9,207 nt of DNA from Oscillospiraceae bacterium (lineage in GTDB: Bacteria > Bacillota > Clostridia > Oscillospirales > CAG-272), in the NCBI GenBank assembly GCA_015065205.1, contig SVQS01000070.1, forward strand, positions 1 through 9,207, read 5' to 3'. The notes below the pieces were generated by a model. It saw only the letters and a program-made list of their open reading frames with translations, was not told the DNA's origin and made no database searches. Both the position numbers and the translations under genes were made by a program. This document shows, one piece after another, positions 1 to 6,597 of the stretch; positions within the stretch are counted from its first letter, which is position 1; each line of letters opens with the position of its first letter.

Positions 1-1199
1 ACGACACGGGCGACTATGAAAAGATAGACGCTTTTCTCGGTGGCGAGGAGGCTTTTGACGAACTCATCCGCGAAGCGCACGCAAGGGGAATGAAAATCAT
101 CCTCGACGGTGTTTTCAATCATACGGGTGACGATAGCCGCTACTTCAATCGCCGCGGAACATACAAAACCGTTGGCGCATATCAATCGCGCAAATCGCGC
201 TATGCAAAATGGTATCGCTTCCGCGATTTTCCCGACGACTATGAGTGCTGGTGGAATATCGAAATTCTGCCACGTCTCGACCACACAAACGAAAGGTGCC
301 GCCGCTATTTTACGGGCGAGGAAGGCATCCTCGCGCATTGGACAAAGAAAGGTGTAGACGGCTGGCGACTTGATGTTGCCGACGAGCTCTCGGATGAATT
401 TCTTGACGAATTGCGCCACGTGGTGAAGCAAAACACAAAAGGCGACGGACTTATCATAGGTGAGGTTTGGGAAAACGCCGCCGACAAGCAGGCTTATGGC
501 AATCGCCGCCGTTATCTTTCGGGCGACCAACTCGATAGCGTGATGAACTATCCCTTCCGCAATGCCATTCTCGCGCTTTTGCGCGACGGAGATGCCGAGA
601 CCTTTTATCACATACTCACCGAAATTTACGCGTCCTATCCGCGCACGGTTTCGCACAGCCTGATGAACCTTTTGGGAACACACGATACCGCCCGCATCCT
701 TACCCTTTTGGGTGACGAGGGCAAGGGAGAGTGCCTTCCCAACGATACCCTCGCGCATCTGACACTCACAAAAGAAGAACGCGAAAACGCGCGCACGCTC
801 CTCAAATTGGCATCTGTATTGCAGTTTACGGTCATTGGTGTGCCGTCGGTCTACTACGGAGACGAGGCGGGTGTCGAGGGCTACGGTGACCCGTTCTGCC
901 GCAGGCCCTTCCCGTGGGGCAGAGAGGATGCCGACCTGCTGTCTCACTATCGCGCGCTTGGTAAGCTTCGAGGAGAGCATCAAGCACTTGCGAGCGGAGA
1001 GTTCCGCTTTCTTGCGCACGACGCCACCTCTTTCGTCTTTGAAAGAATAGGCAAAAACGAGCGCATCTTGGTTCTTGCAAATATGGGCGAGGAACGCGGT
1101 TTCCACATTCCCGCCAAGTGCGTAAACGCGCTAACGGGAGAAGCGCTTGGAGCCACTCTGACACTCGGCCGCGCGGAATGGGCAGTTTTGCTCGTTTAA
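1..1199 (+). CDS. GH13 alpha-glucan hydrolase, neopullulanase/cyclomaltodextrinase type (5' partial)
   Basis: Family GH13 retaining enzymes hydrolyse alpha-1,4 (sometimes alpha-1,6) bonds in maltodextrins, pullulan or cyclodextrins. The reading frame is open from base 3, and the first visible residues (DTGDYEKIDAFLGG) already match the family core, so the true start and any N-terminal carbohydrate-binding domain lie upstream. The four conserved GH13 regions are present: DGVFNH (nt 105-122), GWRLDVADE with the nucleophile Asp at 372-374, IIGEVWE with the acid/base Glu at 462-464, and LLGTHD with the transition-state Asp at 684-686. The 'LLGTHDT' form, the VYYGDEAG..G segment and the later DPFCRRPFPW segment favour the neopullulanase/cyclomaltodextrinase group. 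A short C-terminal beta domain follows and the gene ends in TAA. No signal peptide can be judged because the N-terminus is missing. No clear terminator separates it from the next promoter. The family is certain; the exact substrate is inference. Confidence 0.93.
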   Translation, partial: DTGDYEKIDAFLGGEEAFDELIREAHARGMKIILDGVFNHTGDDSRYFNRRGTYKTVGAYQSRKSRYAKWYRFRDFPDDYECWWNIEILPRLDHTNERCRRYFTGEEGILAHWTKKGVDGWRLDVADELSDEFLDELRHVVKQNTKGDGLIIGEVWENAADKQAYGNRRRYLSGDQLDSVMNYPFRNAILALLRDGDAETFYHILTEIYASYPRTVSHSLMNLLGTHDTARILTLLGDEGKGECLPNDTLAHLTLTKEERENARTLLKLASVLQFTVIGVPSVYYGDEAGVEGYGDPFCRRPFPWGREDADLLSHYRALGKLRGEHQALASGEFRFLAHDATSFVFERIGKNERILVLANMGEERGFHIPAKCVNALTGEALGATLTLGRAEWAVLLV

Positions 1200-1244
1200 C
1201 CCTTTAATTTGTGCGAAAATGATTGGAAAAATGTAAAAAAACTA

Positions 1245-1273
1245 TTGACAAATAGAATAAAAGCGGTTATAAT
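1245..1273 (+). promoter_or_regulatory. Consensus sigma-A promoter of yceD-rpmF
   Basis: A perfect -35 box TTGACA (1245-1250) and a perfect -10 box TATAAT (1268-1273) are separated by exactly 17 bases. Transcription should begin near 1280, about 40 bases before the chosen yceD start. Such a strong promoter suits a ribosomal-protein operon. Confidence 0.92.
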
Positions 1274-1306
1274 ATTTAATGTCGCATTTTATGTCAACCG
1301 AAAAAT

Positions 1307-1313
1307 GGGAGGA
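1307..1313 (+). promoter_or_regulatory. Ribosome binding site that fixes the yceD start
   Basis: GGGAGGA sits 7 bases before the ATG at 1321. An in-frame upstream ATG at 1279 lies at the predicted transcription start and has no ribosome binding site, so it is rejected. Confidence 0.85.
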
Positions 1314-1320
1314 AGATAGT

Positions 1321-1851
1321 ATGGTTTTGGATATGCGCCCGATGCTTCGCGGTGAAACAAAACATATTCACATTGACTATCTGCTCACGCCCGATCTTCC
1401 GGATGGCGCCCAGTTCGATGGCGACGCACGCGTGGTTGGTGACGTTACCGATGAGGCAGGCTATATGCACCTGCAGCTTACGGCAACCGTAGCTTACCGC
1501 ACCGAGTGTGCACGCTGTCTGGAGCCCGTTAGCGGAGACTTTGCCGTTCAGCTGGAACGGACGGTCGCTGCGGAGGGGACCCTTACAGAGGAACAGTTGG
1601 AGGAGAACGTAGATGAGTATGCCGTTATCAAGGACGGAATGCTTGATCTTGATGAAGAGATCCGCGAGGAGCTTCTTCTGTCGTTCCCCATGCGTTTTCT
1701 TTGCCAAGAGGATTGCCCCGGCCTATGCCCCAAATGCGGAAAACCCCGTCGCGAAGGCGACTGCGGTTGCTCCCTGTTTGAACCGGATCCGCGGCTTGCC
1801 GTGCTGAAGAAGCTGTTTGACAAAAATGAGGAAGATAAGGAAGAGAATTAA
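1321..1851 (+). CDS. yceD: YceD/DUF177 family protein (176 aa)
   Basis: DUF177 proteins are small cytosolic proteins encoded next to rpmF in most bacteria; the E. coli member is linked to 23S rRNA accumulation, and the biochemical role is not settled. The start is the ATG at 1321, behind GGGAGGA. Visible features are an N-terminal MRPML stretch, a CARC pair (C63, C66), an acidic stretch around residues 85-115, and a Cys-rich C-terminal motif with C128, C132, C136, C139, C148 and C150 (CPGLCPKCG then GDCGC). The family hallmark DPRLAVLKKLF follows at 156-166. The length is normal for the family. rpmF follows after 14 bases, and the two share the promoter at 1245-1273. The cysteines suggest metal binding, which is inference. 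Confidence 0.93.
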   Translation: MVLDMRPMLRGETKHIHIDYLLTPDLPDGAQFDGDARVVGDVTDEAGYMHLQLTATVAYRTECARCLEPVSGDFAVQLERTVAAEGTLTEEQLEENVDEYAVIKDGMLDLDEEIREELLLSFPMRFLCQEDCPGLCPKCGKPRREGDCGCSLFEPDPRLAVLKKLFDKNEEDKEEN

Positions 1852-1865
1852 GAGGAGGTGTAGAC

Positions 1866-2060
1866 ATGGCAGTACCGAAGAAAAAAGTATCGTCCGCGCG
1901 TAGAGATAAGAGACGCTCTAACAACAGCAAGCTTACTCTGCCCGGCATGAACAAGTGCTCCAACCCTGCATGTGATGCATTCGTTAAGAATCACTGCGTA
2001 TGCAAGGTTTGTGGCTTCTATAATGGAAAGCAGGTTCTGGACGTTAAGAAGGACGCTTAA
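1866..2060 (+). CDS. rpmF: 50S ribosomal protein bL32 (64 aa)
   Basis: bL32 is a small zinc-finger protein of the large ribosomal subunit. The N-terminus MAVPKKKVSSARRDKRRS is typical of the family (MAVP start, basic tail that threads into rRNA), as is the C-terminal VCKVCGFYNGK. A full AGGAGGTG ribosome binding site at 1853-1860 lies 5 bases before the ATG. The oddity is the zinc knuckle. The usual first pair is C-x2-C, but here the first pair is C31-x4-C36. The second pair C46-x2-C49 is normal, and C36 to C46 keeps the usual distance. An extra Cys (C44) sits where Arg is common. It is second in the yceD-rpmF operon and is followed by a strong terminator. Confidence 0.97.
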   Translation: MAVPKKKVSSARRDKRRSNNSKLTLPGMNKCSNPACDAFVKNHCVCKVCGFYNGKQVLDVKKDA

Positions 2061-2080
2061 TTTCCAATAACCCAGAACGA

Positions 2081-2113
2081 AAAAAGCGGATTTGTAAACC
2101 AAATCCGCTTTTT
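2081..2113 (+). terminator. Intrinsic terminator of the yceD-rpmF operon
   Basis: A perfect 14-bp stem (2081-2094 with 2100-2113) has a 5-base loop TAAAC. The stem starts AAAAAGCGGATTTG and its 3' arm ends in five T residues. The A-tract on the left arm would let it work in both directions. It starts 20 bases after the rpmF stop codon. Confidence 0.92.
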
Positions 2114-2136
2114 CGTTTGTGTAGTTTTGAGAGATT

Positions 2137-2175
2137 GCGGGGGAACCTTTTTCAAGAGAAAAAGCGTTCCCCCGC
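2137..2175 (+). repeat. GC-rich long hairpin, probable dispersed intergenic repeat
   Basis: GCGGGGGAAC (2137-2146) pairs perfectly with GTTCCCCCGC (2166-2175). Inside it, CTTTTTC (2147-2153) pairs with GAAAAAG (2158-2164), leaving one bulged C at 2165 and an AAGA loop. This makes about 17 base pairs. A C-rich run and an A-run follow at 2177-2189. It could be a backup terminator, but it lacks a T-tract. From memory, similar GGGGGAAC hairpins are common between genes of gut clostridia; copy number cannot be checked here. Confidence 0.7.
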
Positions 2176-2211
2176 ACCCCCCAAAAAAAGCACTCACAAA
2201 AATAACAAAAT

Positions 2212-2295
2212 AGATTTGTTAGTGCACGGATAGACGGGTGAGGAGCGAGGTAAAACCGAGGAGCATAAGCGACGAAGGGATCTCCTAACAAATTT
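2212..2295. repeat. Short element bounded by inverted repeats
   Basis: ATTTGTTAG (2214-2222) and its exact reverse complement CTAACAAAT (2285-2293) enclose 62 bases. One wobble pair and one more Watson-Crick pair extend the match outward to 2212 and 2295. The interior holds GAGGAGC twice (2240-2246 and 2258-2264) and ends in CGACGAAGGGATCTC. No reading frame is evident. It may be a small palindromic intergenic element; no riboswitch class was recognised. Confidence 0.55.
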
Positions 2296-2489
2296 CGGCG
2301 GCTTGCTGTTACAAATGTACCTTTCCGCTGGTAAGCCACCAAAATTTTGAGCCATATCCCTTTCGCTCAGGATGACATACAGTGGGTTTGTTGCGCTTAA
2401 ATTCGTTAGAAGCGGGACGCCGAGGACGTCCCTACCATATATCATTTTCAACTCTGCACGTTCCTCGCTCTGCACTTTTCTTTCCCCCC
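2296..2489. other. Gene-free spacer with several repeat-like motifs
   Basis: No supportable gene was found. Contents in order: an imperfect inverted repeat GGCGGCTTGC / GGTAAGCCACC (about 2297-2340); the palindrome CAAAATTTTG (2340-2349); CCCTTTCGCTCAGGATGAC (2358-2376), whose reverse complement GTCATCCTGAGCGAAAGGG resembles a motif I remember from many bacterial intergenic regions; a hairpin GGGACG/CGTCCC with a 7-base loop (2414-2432); and a direct repeat CTCTGCAC (2452-2459 and 2468-2475). Together they suggest a mosaic of dispersed non-coding repeats rather than a regulatory leader. Confidence 0.5.
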
Positions 2490-2518
2490 TTGCAAACCTC
2501 TCAAATATATGCTATAAT
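2490..2518 (+). promoter_or_regulatory. Probable promoter of the MFS-GH2 gene
   Basis: A perfect -10 box TATAAT at 2513-2518 is preceded, after 17 bases, by TTGCAA at 2490-2495 (4 of 6 matches to the -35 consensus). The predicted start of transcription is near 2525, about 30 bases before the ATG. No clear operator palindrome was found around it. Confidence 0.68.
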
Positions 2519-2553
2519 AATAGGGAAGAAATTCAATTTAGCAGGAGGACTTT

Positions 2554-5550
2554 ATGAAAACAAAGCTTTCCCCTCGTTTTTGGTGTGCGCTGACCTTGTT
2601 CAGCCTCATCGGTCAGGTGGCGTGGGTTGTAGAAAATATGTATCTTAACGTGTTCATCTACAATATGTTCCATGCGACCGAAGACGATATTGCCAATATG
2701 GTTACGGCGAGTGCCATCTCTGCCGCGCTGACGACCATCCTTATTGGCGCACTTTCCGACCGCGTTGGTAAGAGAAAGCTCTTTATGTGCGCGGGTTACA
2801 TCCTGTGGGGCATTTCCATTCTCGGTTTCTGCTTAATTCGGGTTGACCAAGCCAATGCTGGTTCGTGGCTGACAATCAGTTCTTCTTCGGTTGCGATCTC
2901 GTTGGTTATCATCCTTGACTGCGTGATGACCTTCTTTGGCTCTTCCGCCAACGATGCGGCATTCAACGCGTGGCTGACCGATAGCACCGACTCCACCAAT
3001 CGCGGTGTTGCTGAGGGTATCAATGCTATGATGCCTTTGGTAGCGATTTTGGCGGTGTTTGGCGGATTTATGTCTGTCGACCTCGAATTGGCACGGAACT
3101 GGGTTTTGGTTTTTGCCATCATCGGTGGCGTTGTTATCGCTGTTGGTGTTCTTGGTATTTTTCTGATTCAAGATCCTCCCACATGTGTCAAATCCGAAAC
3201 GGGGTATTTCCAAAACATCATTTACGGCTTCCGCCCCTCAACCGTTAAGAGAAACGGCTCTCTCTATTTCTATCTCGTTGCGTTTATTCTTTTTAACATT
3301 TCCATTCAAATCTTTATGCCTTACCTCATCATCTACTACAAAGAGACGCTGATGTTGGAGGATTATGTTTTAATTATGGCCCCTGCCATTATTTTGGCAT
3401 CGATCGCCACCGCACTATGGGGCAGGGTATATGATAAGAAAGGCTTTGATTTCTCGGGCTTTATCGCACTTGCTTCTTTGATGACAGGCTACGTTCTTTT
3501 GTATTTCTTCAAGGGAACCGCCCTTGTGTTTGTCGGCTCGCTCTTTATGATGTGCGGCTACCTTTGCGGTATGGCGGTGTTCGGCGCAAAGATTCGTGAC
3601 CTCACCCCCGACGGCAAAGCCGGAATGTTGCAGGGCGTGCGTATCTGCTCGCAGGTGCTCGTACCCGGTGTCGTTGGTCCCCAAATTGGTAGTTGGGTGC
3701 TTAGAAATGCTGAAAAGGTGCTTCAAGATGACGGCACAAAAGATTTTAAGCCAAATGAGAACATTTTCCTCGCTGCACTTGTGGTAGCGGCAGTGCTGAC
3801 GGTTTTGTTAGTGATTCTGCGTCCCAAAAAGCCGATTCGCACGGTTGATCTGAAAACCCCTTTTGAGGAAGCCGCAAAGGGAGACGAGTGGGAGAGGGAA
3901 TATCCTCGCCCGCAAATGAAGCGCGACTCCTATCTTTCTCTTTGCGGCGTTTGGAATTTGAGTATTGAAAAAAAAGGAGTCGTTACCCCACTGTCACAAA
4001 TCAAGGTTCCGTTCTCACCTGAAACAAGGCTTTCGGGCGTTGGTCGAACACTTGAGAAAAACGAGAAATACATTTACGAAAAATATTTTGAACTGACCGA
4101 AGCTTTTGCAAAAGAGAAGGTTCTCTTACATTTCGGAGCGGTCGACCAAATTGCCGAGGTGTGGCTCAACGGCACCTATCTTGGTGAGCACGCAGGCGGT
4201 TATCTGCCTTTTACATTCGATGTTACCAACATTGCCGTAGAGGGAAGCAATCTTCTGCGCGTGCGTGTGACAGACGATCTCGATACCGAGCTTGCTTACG
4301 GCAAGCAACGCAAAAAACGCGGCGGAATGTGGTACACTCCCATTAGCGGCATCTGGCAGCCTGTTTGGCTTGAGGGGGTTCCCGAGCATTACATCTCCTC
4401 GCTCCGCATCACGCCCACACTTTCCTCTGTAAAGATAGAAACAGTTGGCGGCGAGTTGCAAAAGACACTCACGCTCCGCCTGCCCGAGGGCGACAAAAAA
4501 TATACCTACGAGGGCGACCAAATTGAAATTGAGATAGAAAACCCCATTCTTTGGTCTCCCGAAAATCCGCATCTTTACACCTTTACCATCACCGACGGAG
4601 AGGATAGTATCGACTCCTATTTTGCTCTGCGCACCGTTGAATGTAAGACGGTGGCAGGAAAGCCCCGTTTGTGCCTGAATGGCAAGCCTTATTTCTTCCA
4701 CGGTCTGCTCGACCAAGGATACTTTAGCGACGGCATCTATACACCCGCAACTCCCGACGGATACCGCTACGACATTTCCAAAATGAAGGAGCTCGGCTTC
4801 AATATGCTGCGTAAGCACATCAAAGTCGAACCCGACGTATTCTATTATGAGTGCGATAAGCAAGGAATAATTGTTTTCCAAGATATGCTCAACAGCGGCC
4901 ATTACGACTTCCTGTTTGACACCGCACTTCCCACCGCGGGGTGGAGACGCGGATTTTTCCACACGGTCAGCGCGCGCCGTCGCGCCGACTTTGAAGGCAG
5001 CTCAAGAGCGCTTGCAGATTTACTCTATAATCACCCATCGGTTTGTTATTACACCATCTTTAACGAGGGCTGGGGACAGTATCTCGGTGCTTCCCGCGTA
5101 TACGATGAACTCAAAGCGTACGACCCCACGCGCATTTGGGATACCGCCTCGGGTTGGTTCAAGGTTCCGCGCAGCGACGTGCAAAGCGAGCACATCTATT
5201 TTAGACGTGTTAAGCTGGCGGGTAAAAAGCTCCCCTTGGTGCTCTCCGAGTTTGGCGGCTACTCTTGCAAAATAGAAGGACACTCCTTCAACCTCGACCA
5301 AAATTACGGGTACAGCACCTATACCACTCCCAAAGCGTTTGAGGATGCTCTCGAAAAGCTTTATCTCGACGAGATCGTTCCTTGCATCAAGGATGGCGGT
5401 CTGTGCGCATCCGTGCTGACGCAGGTCAGCGATGTTGAGGATGAGACCAACGGCTTGGTTACCTACGACCGCCAAGTTTGCAAGGTGACCCCCGAGAGGA
5501 TGCGGGCGGTTGCCAAATCCCTTTTTGATGCACACGGAAGTCAATTCTAA
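2554..5550 (+). CDS. MFS sugar transporter fused to GH2 glycosidase (998 aa)
   Basis: One frame encodes a membrane transporter followed by a glycosidase. Residues 1-423 form a complete MFS domain with about 12 hydrophobic helices. The cytoplasmic motif GALSDRVGKRK (65-75) and its echo in the second half, WGRVYDKKG (289-297), are both present. A charged linker (about 424-448) leads to EYPRPQMKRDSY (449-460), the usual opening of a GH2 protein. The GH2 part has the sugar-binding domain (to about 608, with WLNGTYLGEHAGGY and SGIWQPVWLE), an Ig-like domain (about 609-695) and a TIM barrel (about 696-998). The acid/base is E838 in FNEGWG (nt 5065-5067) and the nucleophile is E899 in LSEFGG (nt 5248-5250). 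With 12 helices and no signal peptide, the glycosidase should sit in the cytosol. AGGAGGA at 2543-2549 sets the start. No stop or plausible internal start lies at the junction. The substrate is unknown: a beta-galactoside or another beta-glycoside is possible, and the NxK motif of beta-glucuronidases was not seen. Confidence 0.92.
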   Translation: MKTKLSPRFWCALTLFSLIGQVAWVVENMYLNVFIYNMFHATEDDIANMVTASAISAALTTILIGALSDRVGKRKLFMCAGYILWGISILGFCLIRVDQANAGSWLTISSSSVAISLVIILDCVMTFFGSSANDAAFNAWLTDSTDSTNRGVAEGINAMMPLVAILAVFGGFMSVDLELARNWVLVFAIIGGVVIAVGVLGIFLIQDPPTCVKSETGYFQNIIYGFRPSTVKRNGSLYFYLVAFILFNISIQIFMPYLIIYYKETLMLEDYVLIMAPAIILASIATALWGRVYDKKGFDFSGFIALASLMTGYVLLYFFKGTALVFVGSLFMMCGYLCGMAVFGAKIRDLTPDGKAGMLQGVRICSQVLVPGVVGPQIGSWVLRNAEKVLQDDGTKDFKPNENIFLAALVVAAVLTVLLVILRPKKPIRTVDLKTPFEEAAKGDEWEREYPRPQMKRDSYLSLCGVWNLSIEKKGVVTPLSQIKVPFSPETRLSGVGRTLEKNEKYIYEKYFELTEAFAKEKVLLHFGAVDQIAEVWLNGTYLGEHAGGYLPFTFDVTNIAVEGSNLLRVRVTDDLDTELAYGKQRKKRGGMWYTPISGIWQPVWLEGVPEHYISSLRITPTLSSVKIETVGGELQKTLTLRLPEGDKKYTYEGDQIEIEIENPILWSPENPHLYTFTITDGEDSIDSYFALRTVECKTVAGKPRLCLNGKPYFFHGLLDQGYFSDGIYTPATPDGYRYDISKMKELGFNMLRKHIKVEPDVFYYECDKQGIIVFQDMLNSGHYDFLFDTALPTAGWRRGFFHTVSARRRADFEGSSRALADLLYNHPSVCYYTIFNEGWGQYLGASRVYDELKAYDPTRIWDTASGWFKVPRSDVQSEHIYFRRVKLAGKKLPLVLSEFGGYSCKIEGHSFNLDQNYGYSTYTTPKAFEDALEKLYLDEIVPCIKDGGLCASVLTQVSDVEDETNGLVTYDRQVCKVTPERMRAVAKSLFDAHGSQF

Positions 5551-5563
5551 ATAACAGCAGATA

Positions 5564-5749
5564 CCCCCTCTCAGTCGCCTTTGGCGCCAGCTCTCCCAAG
5601 GGAGAGCCTTTCAAAAGTGCCACCTTCCCCAAAAGCGGAGTTCCATCGGACTTTTGGCTAAAATATTTACTGCTGTGAATGCGGCTTTTATTTTAAGCCT
5701 CTCCTCGGGGAGAGGTGTCAGCTGCGTTGCGGCTGACGGAGAGGGTGGC
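5564..5749. repeat. Inverted pair of palindromic intergenic repeats
   Basis: Two related units face each other. The left unit (5564-5610) contains CGCC/GGCG (5576-5586) and the stem GCTCTCCC AA GGGAGAGC (5590-5607). The right unit (5697-5749) contains CCTCTCC/GGAGAGG (5698-5715) and GTCAGC/GCTGAC (5717-5737). The outer ends match as inverted repeats: CCCTCTCAGTC (5566-5576) against GACGGAGAGGG (5735-5745), 10 of 11. The core between them has a further CCAAAAG/CTTTTGG pair (5629-5657). The whole could be one MITE-like unit or two insertions. It fills nearly all of the spacer between the MFS-GH2 gene and the next gene. No independent promoter was convincing here. Confidence 0.75.
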
Positions 5750-5775
5750 AAAAAATAGAAGAAAGGAATTTGATT

Positions 5776-6579
5776 ATGGACCAATATTTGATTTACGTAG
5801 GACAGCTATTAGGACTTACGCTTGGCGTAATGATCGTTTGCGGTCTTGTTGCGTGGCTTGCGCGCAAAACGTTTATGTATTTTGTGGGCAACTCCGCAAC
5901 GGCTGTTTTTTATGCCTCGTCTGTTGTGGGTACGCCCATACACGAGTTGGGACACGCCCTGATGTGCATTCCCTTTGCACACCGCATCACCGATATGAAG
6001 CTACTCAAGGCCCCCAGTCGTCACACGCGCACGCTCGGTTATGTAGAACACAGCTACAACCGCAAAAACCCCTGGGCAGTGTTTGGCAATTTGTTCATCA
6101 GCTTTGGCCCCATCTTCAGCGGCCTCGGCGTTATGATCTTGGTGCTCACGCTCTGCTTCCCCACGCAGTGGAATGCATATCTTGACACCTCGCGCGCGTT
6201 GGTTGAATCGGGAGCGAGCATAGGGGAGTCTCTTTCGAGTGTATTCTCGCTTTTATTCTCTTTGTTTGATAGATTCAAGGAAGATGCCGTTCGTTCTGTG
6301 GTTGGTATCATTCTTATCCTGTCCGTAGCGCAACACATCACCTTGAGCTTTGCCGACCTGAAGGGATGCTTCACTGCCCTTTTGATGTACACAGGCGTCG
6401 TTGCTGTATTTGCAGGTGTTACTATGCTGTTTGGTTGGCAAGGTAGCATTGTAAACGCTCTGATAAAGGTCAATCTGCCTATGCTTTCGCTTTTCTGCGT
6501 AGCCATCGCGTTCTCGTTGGTATGGGTCATCATCGCGCTTTTGGTCTACCTCTTGCGCTGGTTGAAAGTTATATTTTAA
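5776..6579 (+). CDS. Polytopic membrane protein with HELGH zinc-protease-like motif (267 aa)
   Basis: This is a strongly hydrophobic protein with about five or six membrane segments (roughly residues 8-28, 38-54, 103-127, 172-190, 198-220 and 234-260). H56-E57-L58-G59-H60 (nt 5941-5955) is an HExxH zinc-binding motif at the end of the second segment, as in membrane-embedded metalloproteases of the M50/site-2 type. FGNLFISFGPIFSG (103-116) resembles the second conserved segment of such proteins. The stretch AQHITLSFADLKG (185-197) offers H187 or D194 as a further metal ligand, which is inference. The start is the ATG at 5776, with AAAGGA (5762-5767) 8 bases upstream; a TTG at 5770 in the same frame is too close to that site. 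The lipoprotein gene follows after 18 bases, so the two are probably co-transcribed. The substrate, and whether it is an active protease, cannot be told from sequence. Confidence 0.8.
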   Translation: MDQYLIYVGQLLGLTLGVMIVCGLVAWLARKTFMYFVGNSATAVFYASSVVGTPIHELGHALMCIPFAHRITDMKLLKAPSRHTRTLGYVEHSYNRKNPWAVFGNLFISFGPIFSGLGVMILVLTLCFPTQWNAYLDTSRALVESGASIGESLSSVFSLLFSLFDRFKEDAVRSVVGIILILSVAQHITLSFADLKGCFTALLMYTGVVAVFAGVTMLFGWQGSIVNALIKVNLPMLSLFCVAIAFSLVWVIIALLVYLLRWLKVIF

Positions 6580-6597
6580 GAGAATGAGGGAAGAACA

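Noticed and set aside
1279..1320. Upstream ATG that would lengthen YceD by 14 residues
   Set aside because: It lies at the predicted transcription start of a perfect promoter and has no ribosome binding site; the extra residues do not look like the family N-terminus, and the ATG at 1321 has a good GGGAGGA.
1848..2342. Minus-strand open frame across rpmF and the spacer
   Set aside because: It crosses the rpmF coding region and its terminator, and the translation has no recognisable feature.
2114..2553. Possible riboswitch or leader RNA upstream of the fusion gene
   Set aside because: The best promoter (2490-2518) lies after most of the structured DNA, leaving only about 30 bases of leader, and no known riboswitch core was recognised.
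4126..4962. Long open frame on the minus strand (278 codons)
   Set aside because: It lies wholly opposite the GH2 coding sequence, has no recognisable domain, and is explained by codon bias of the real gene.
5020..5544. Minus-strand open frame opposite the GH2 catalytic region
   Set aside because: Shadow of the GH2 gene; the + strand carries both catalytic motifs in a well-conserved frame.
5560..5750. CRISPR-like array
   Set aside because: There are only two units, they are inverted rather than direct, and they differ in sequence.
5770..5775. TTG start two codons before the ATG of the HELGH protein
   Set aside because: The ribosome binding site AAAGGA ends only 2 bases before it, whereas the ATG at 5776 has an 8-base spacing.
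5715..6185. Open frame on the + strand overlapping the repeat and the HELGH gene
   Set aside because: Composition is unlike a real protein; it starts inside the palindromic repeat without a ribosome binding site and competes with a frame that has a clear motif and start.
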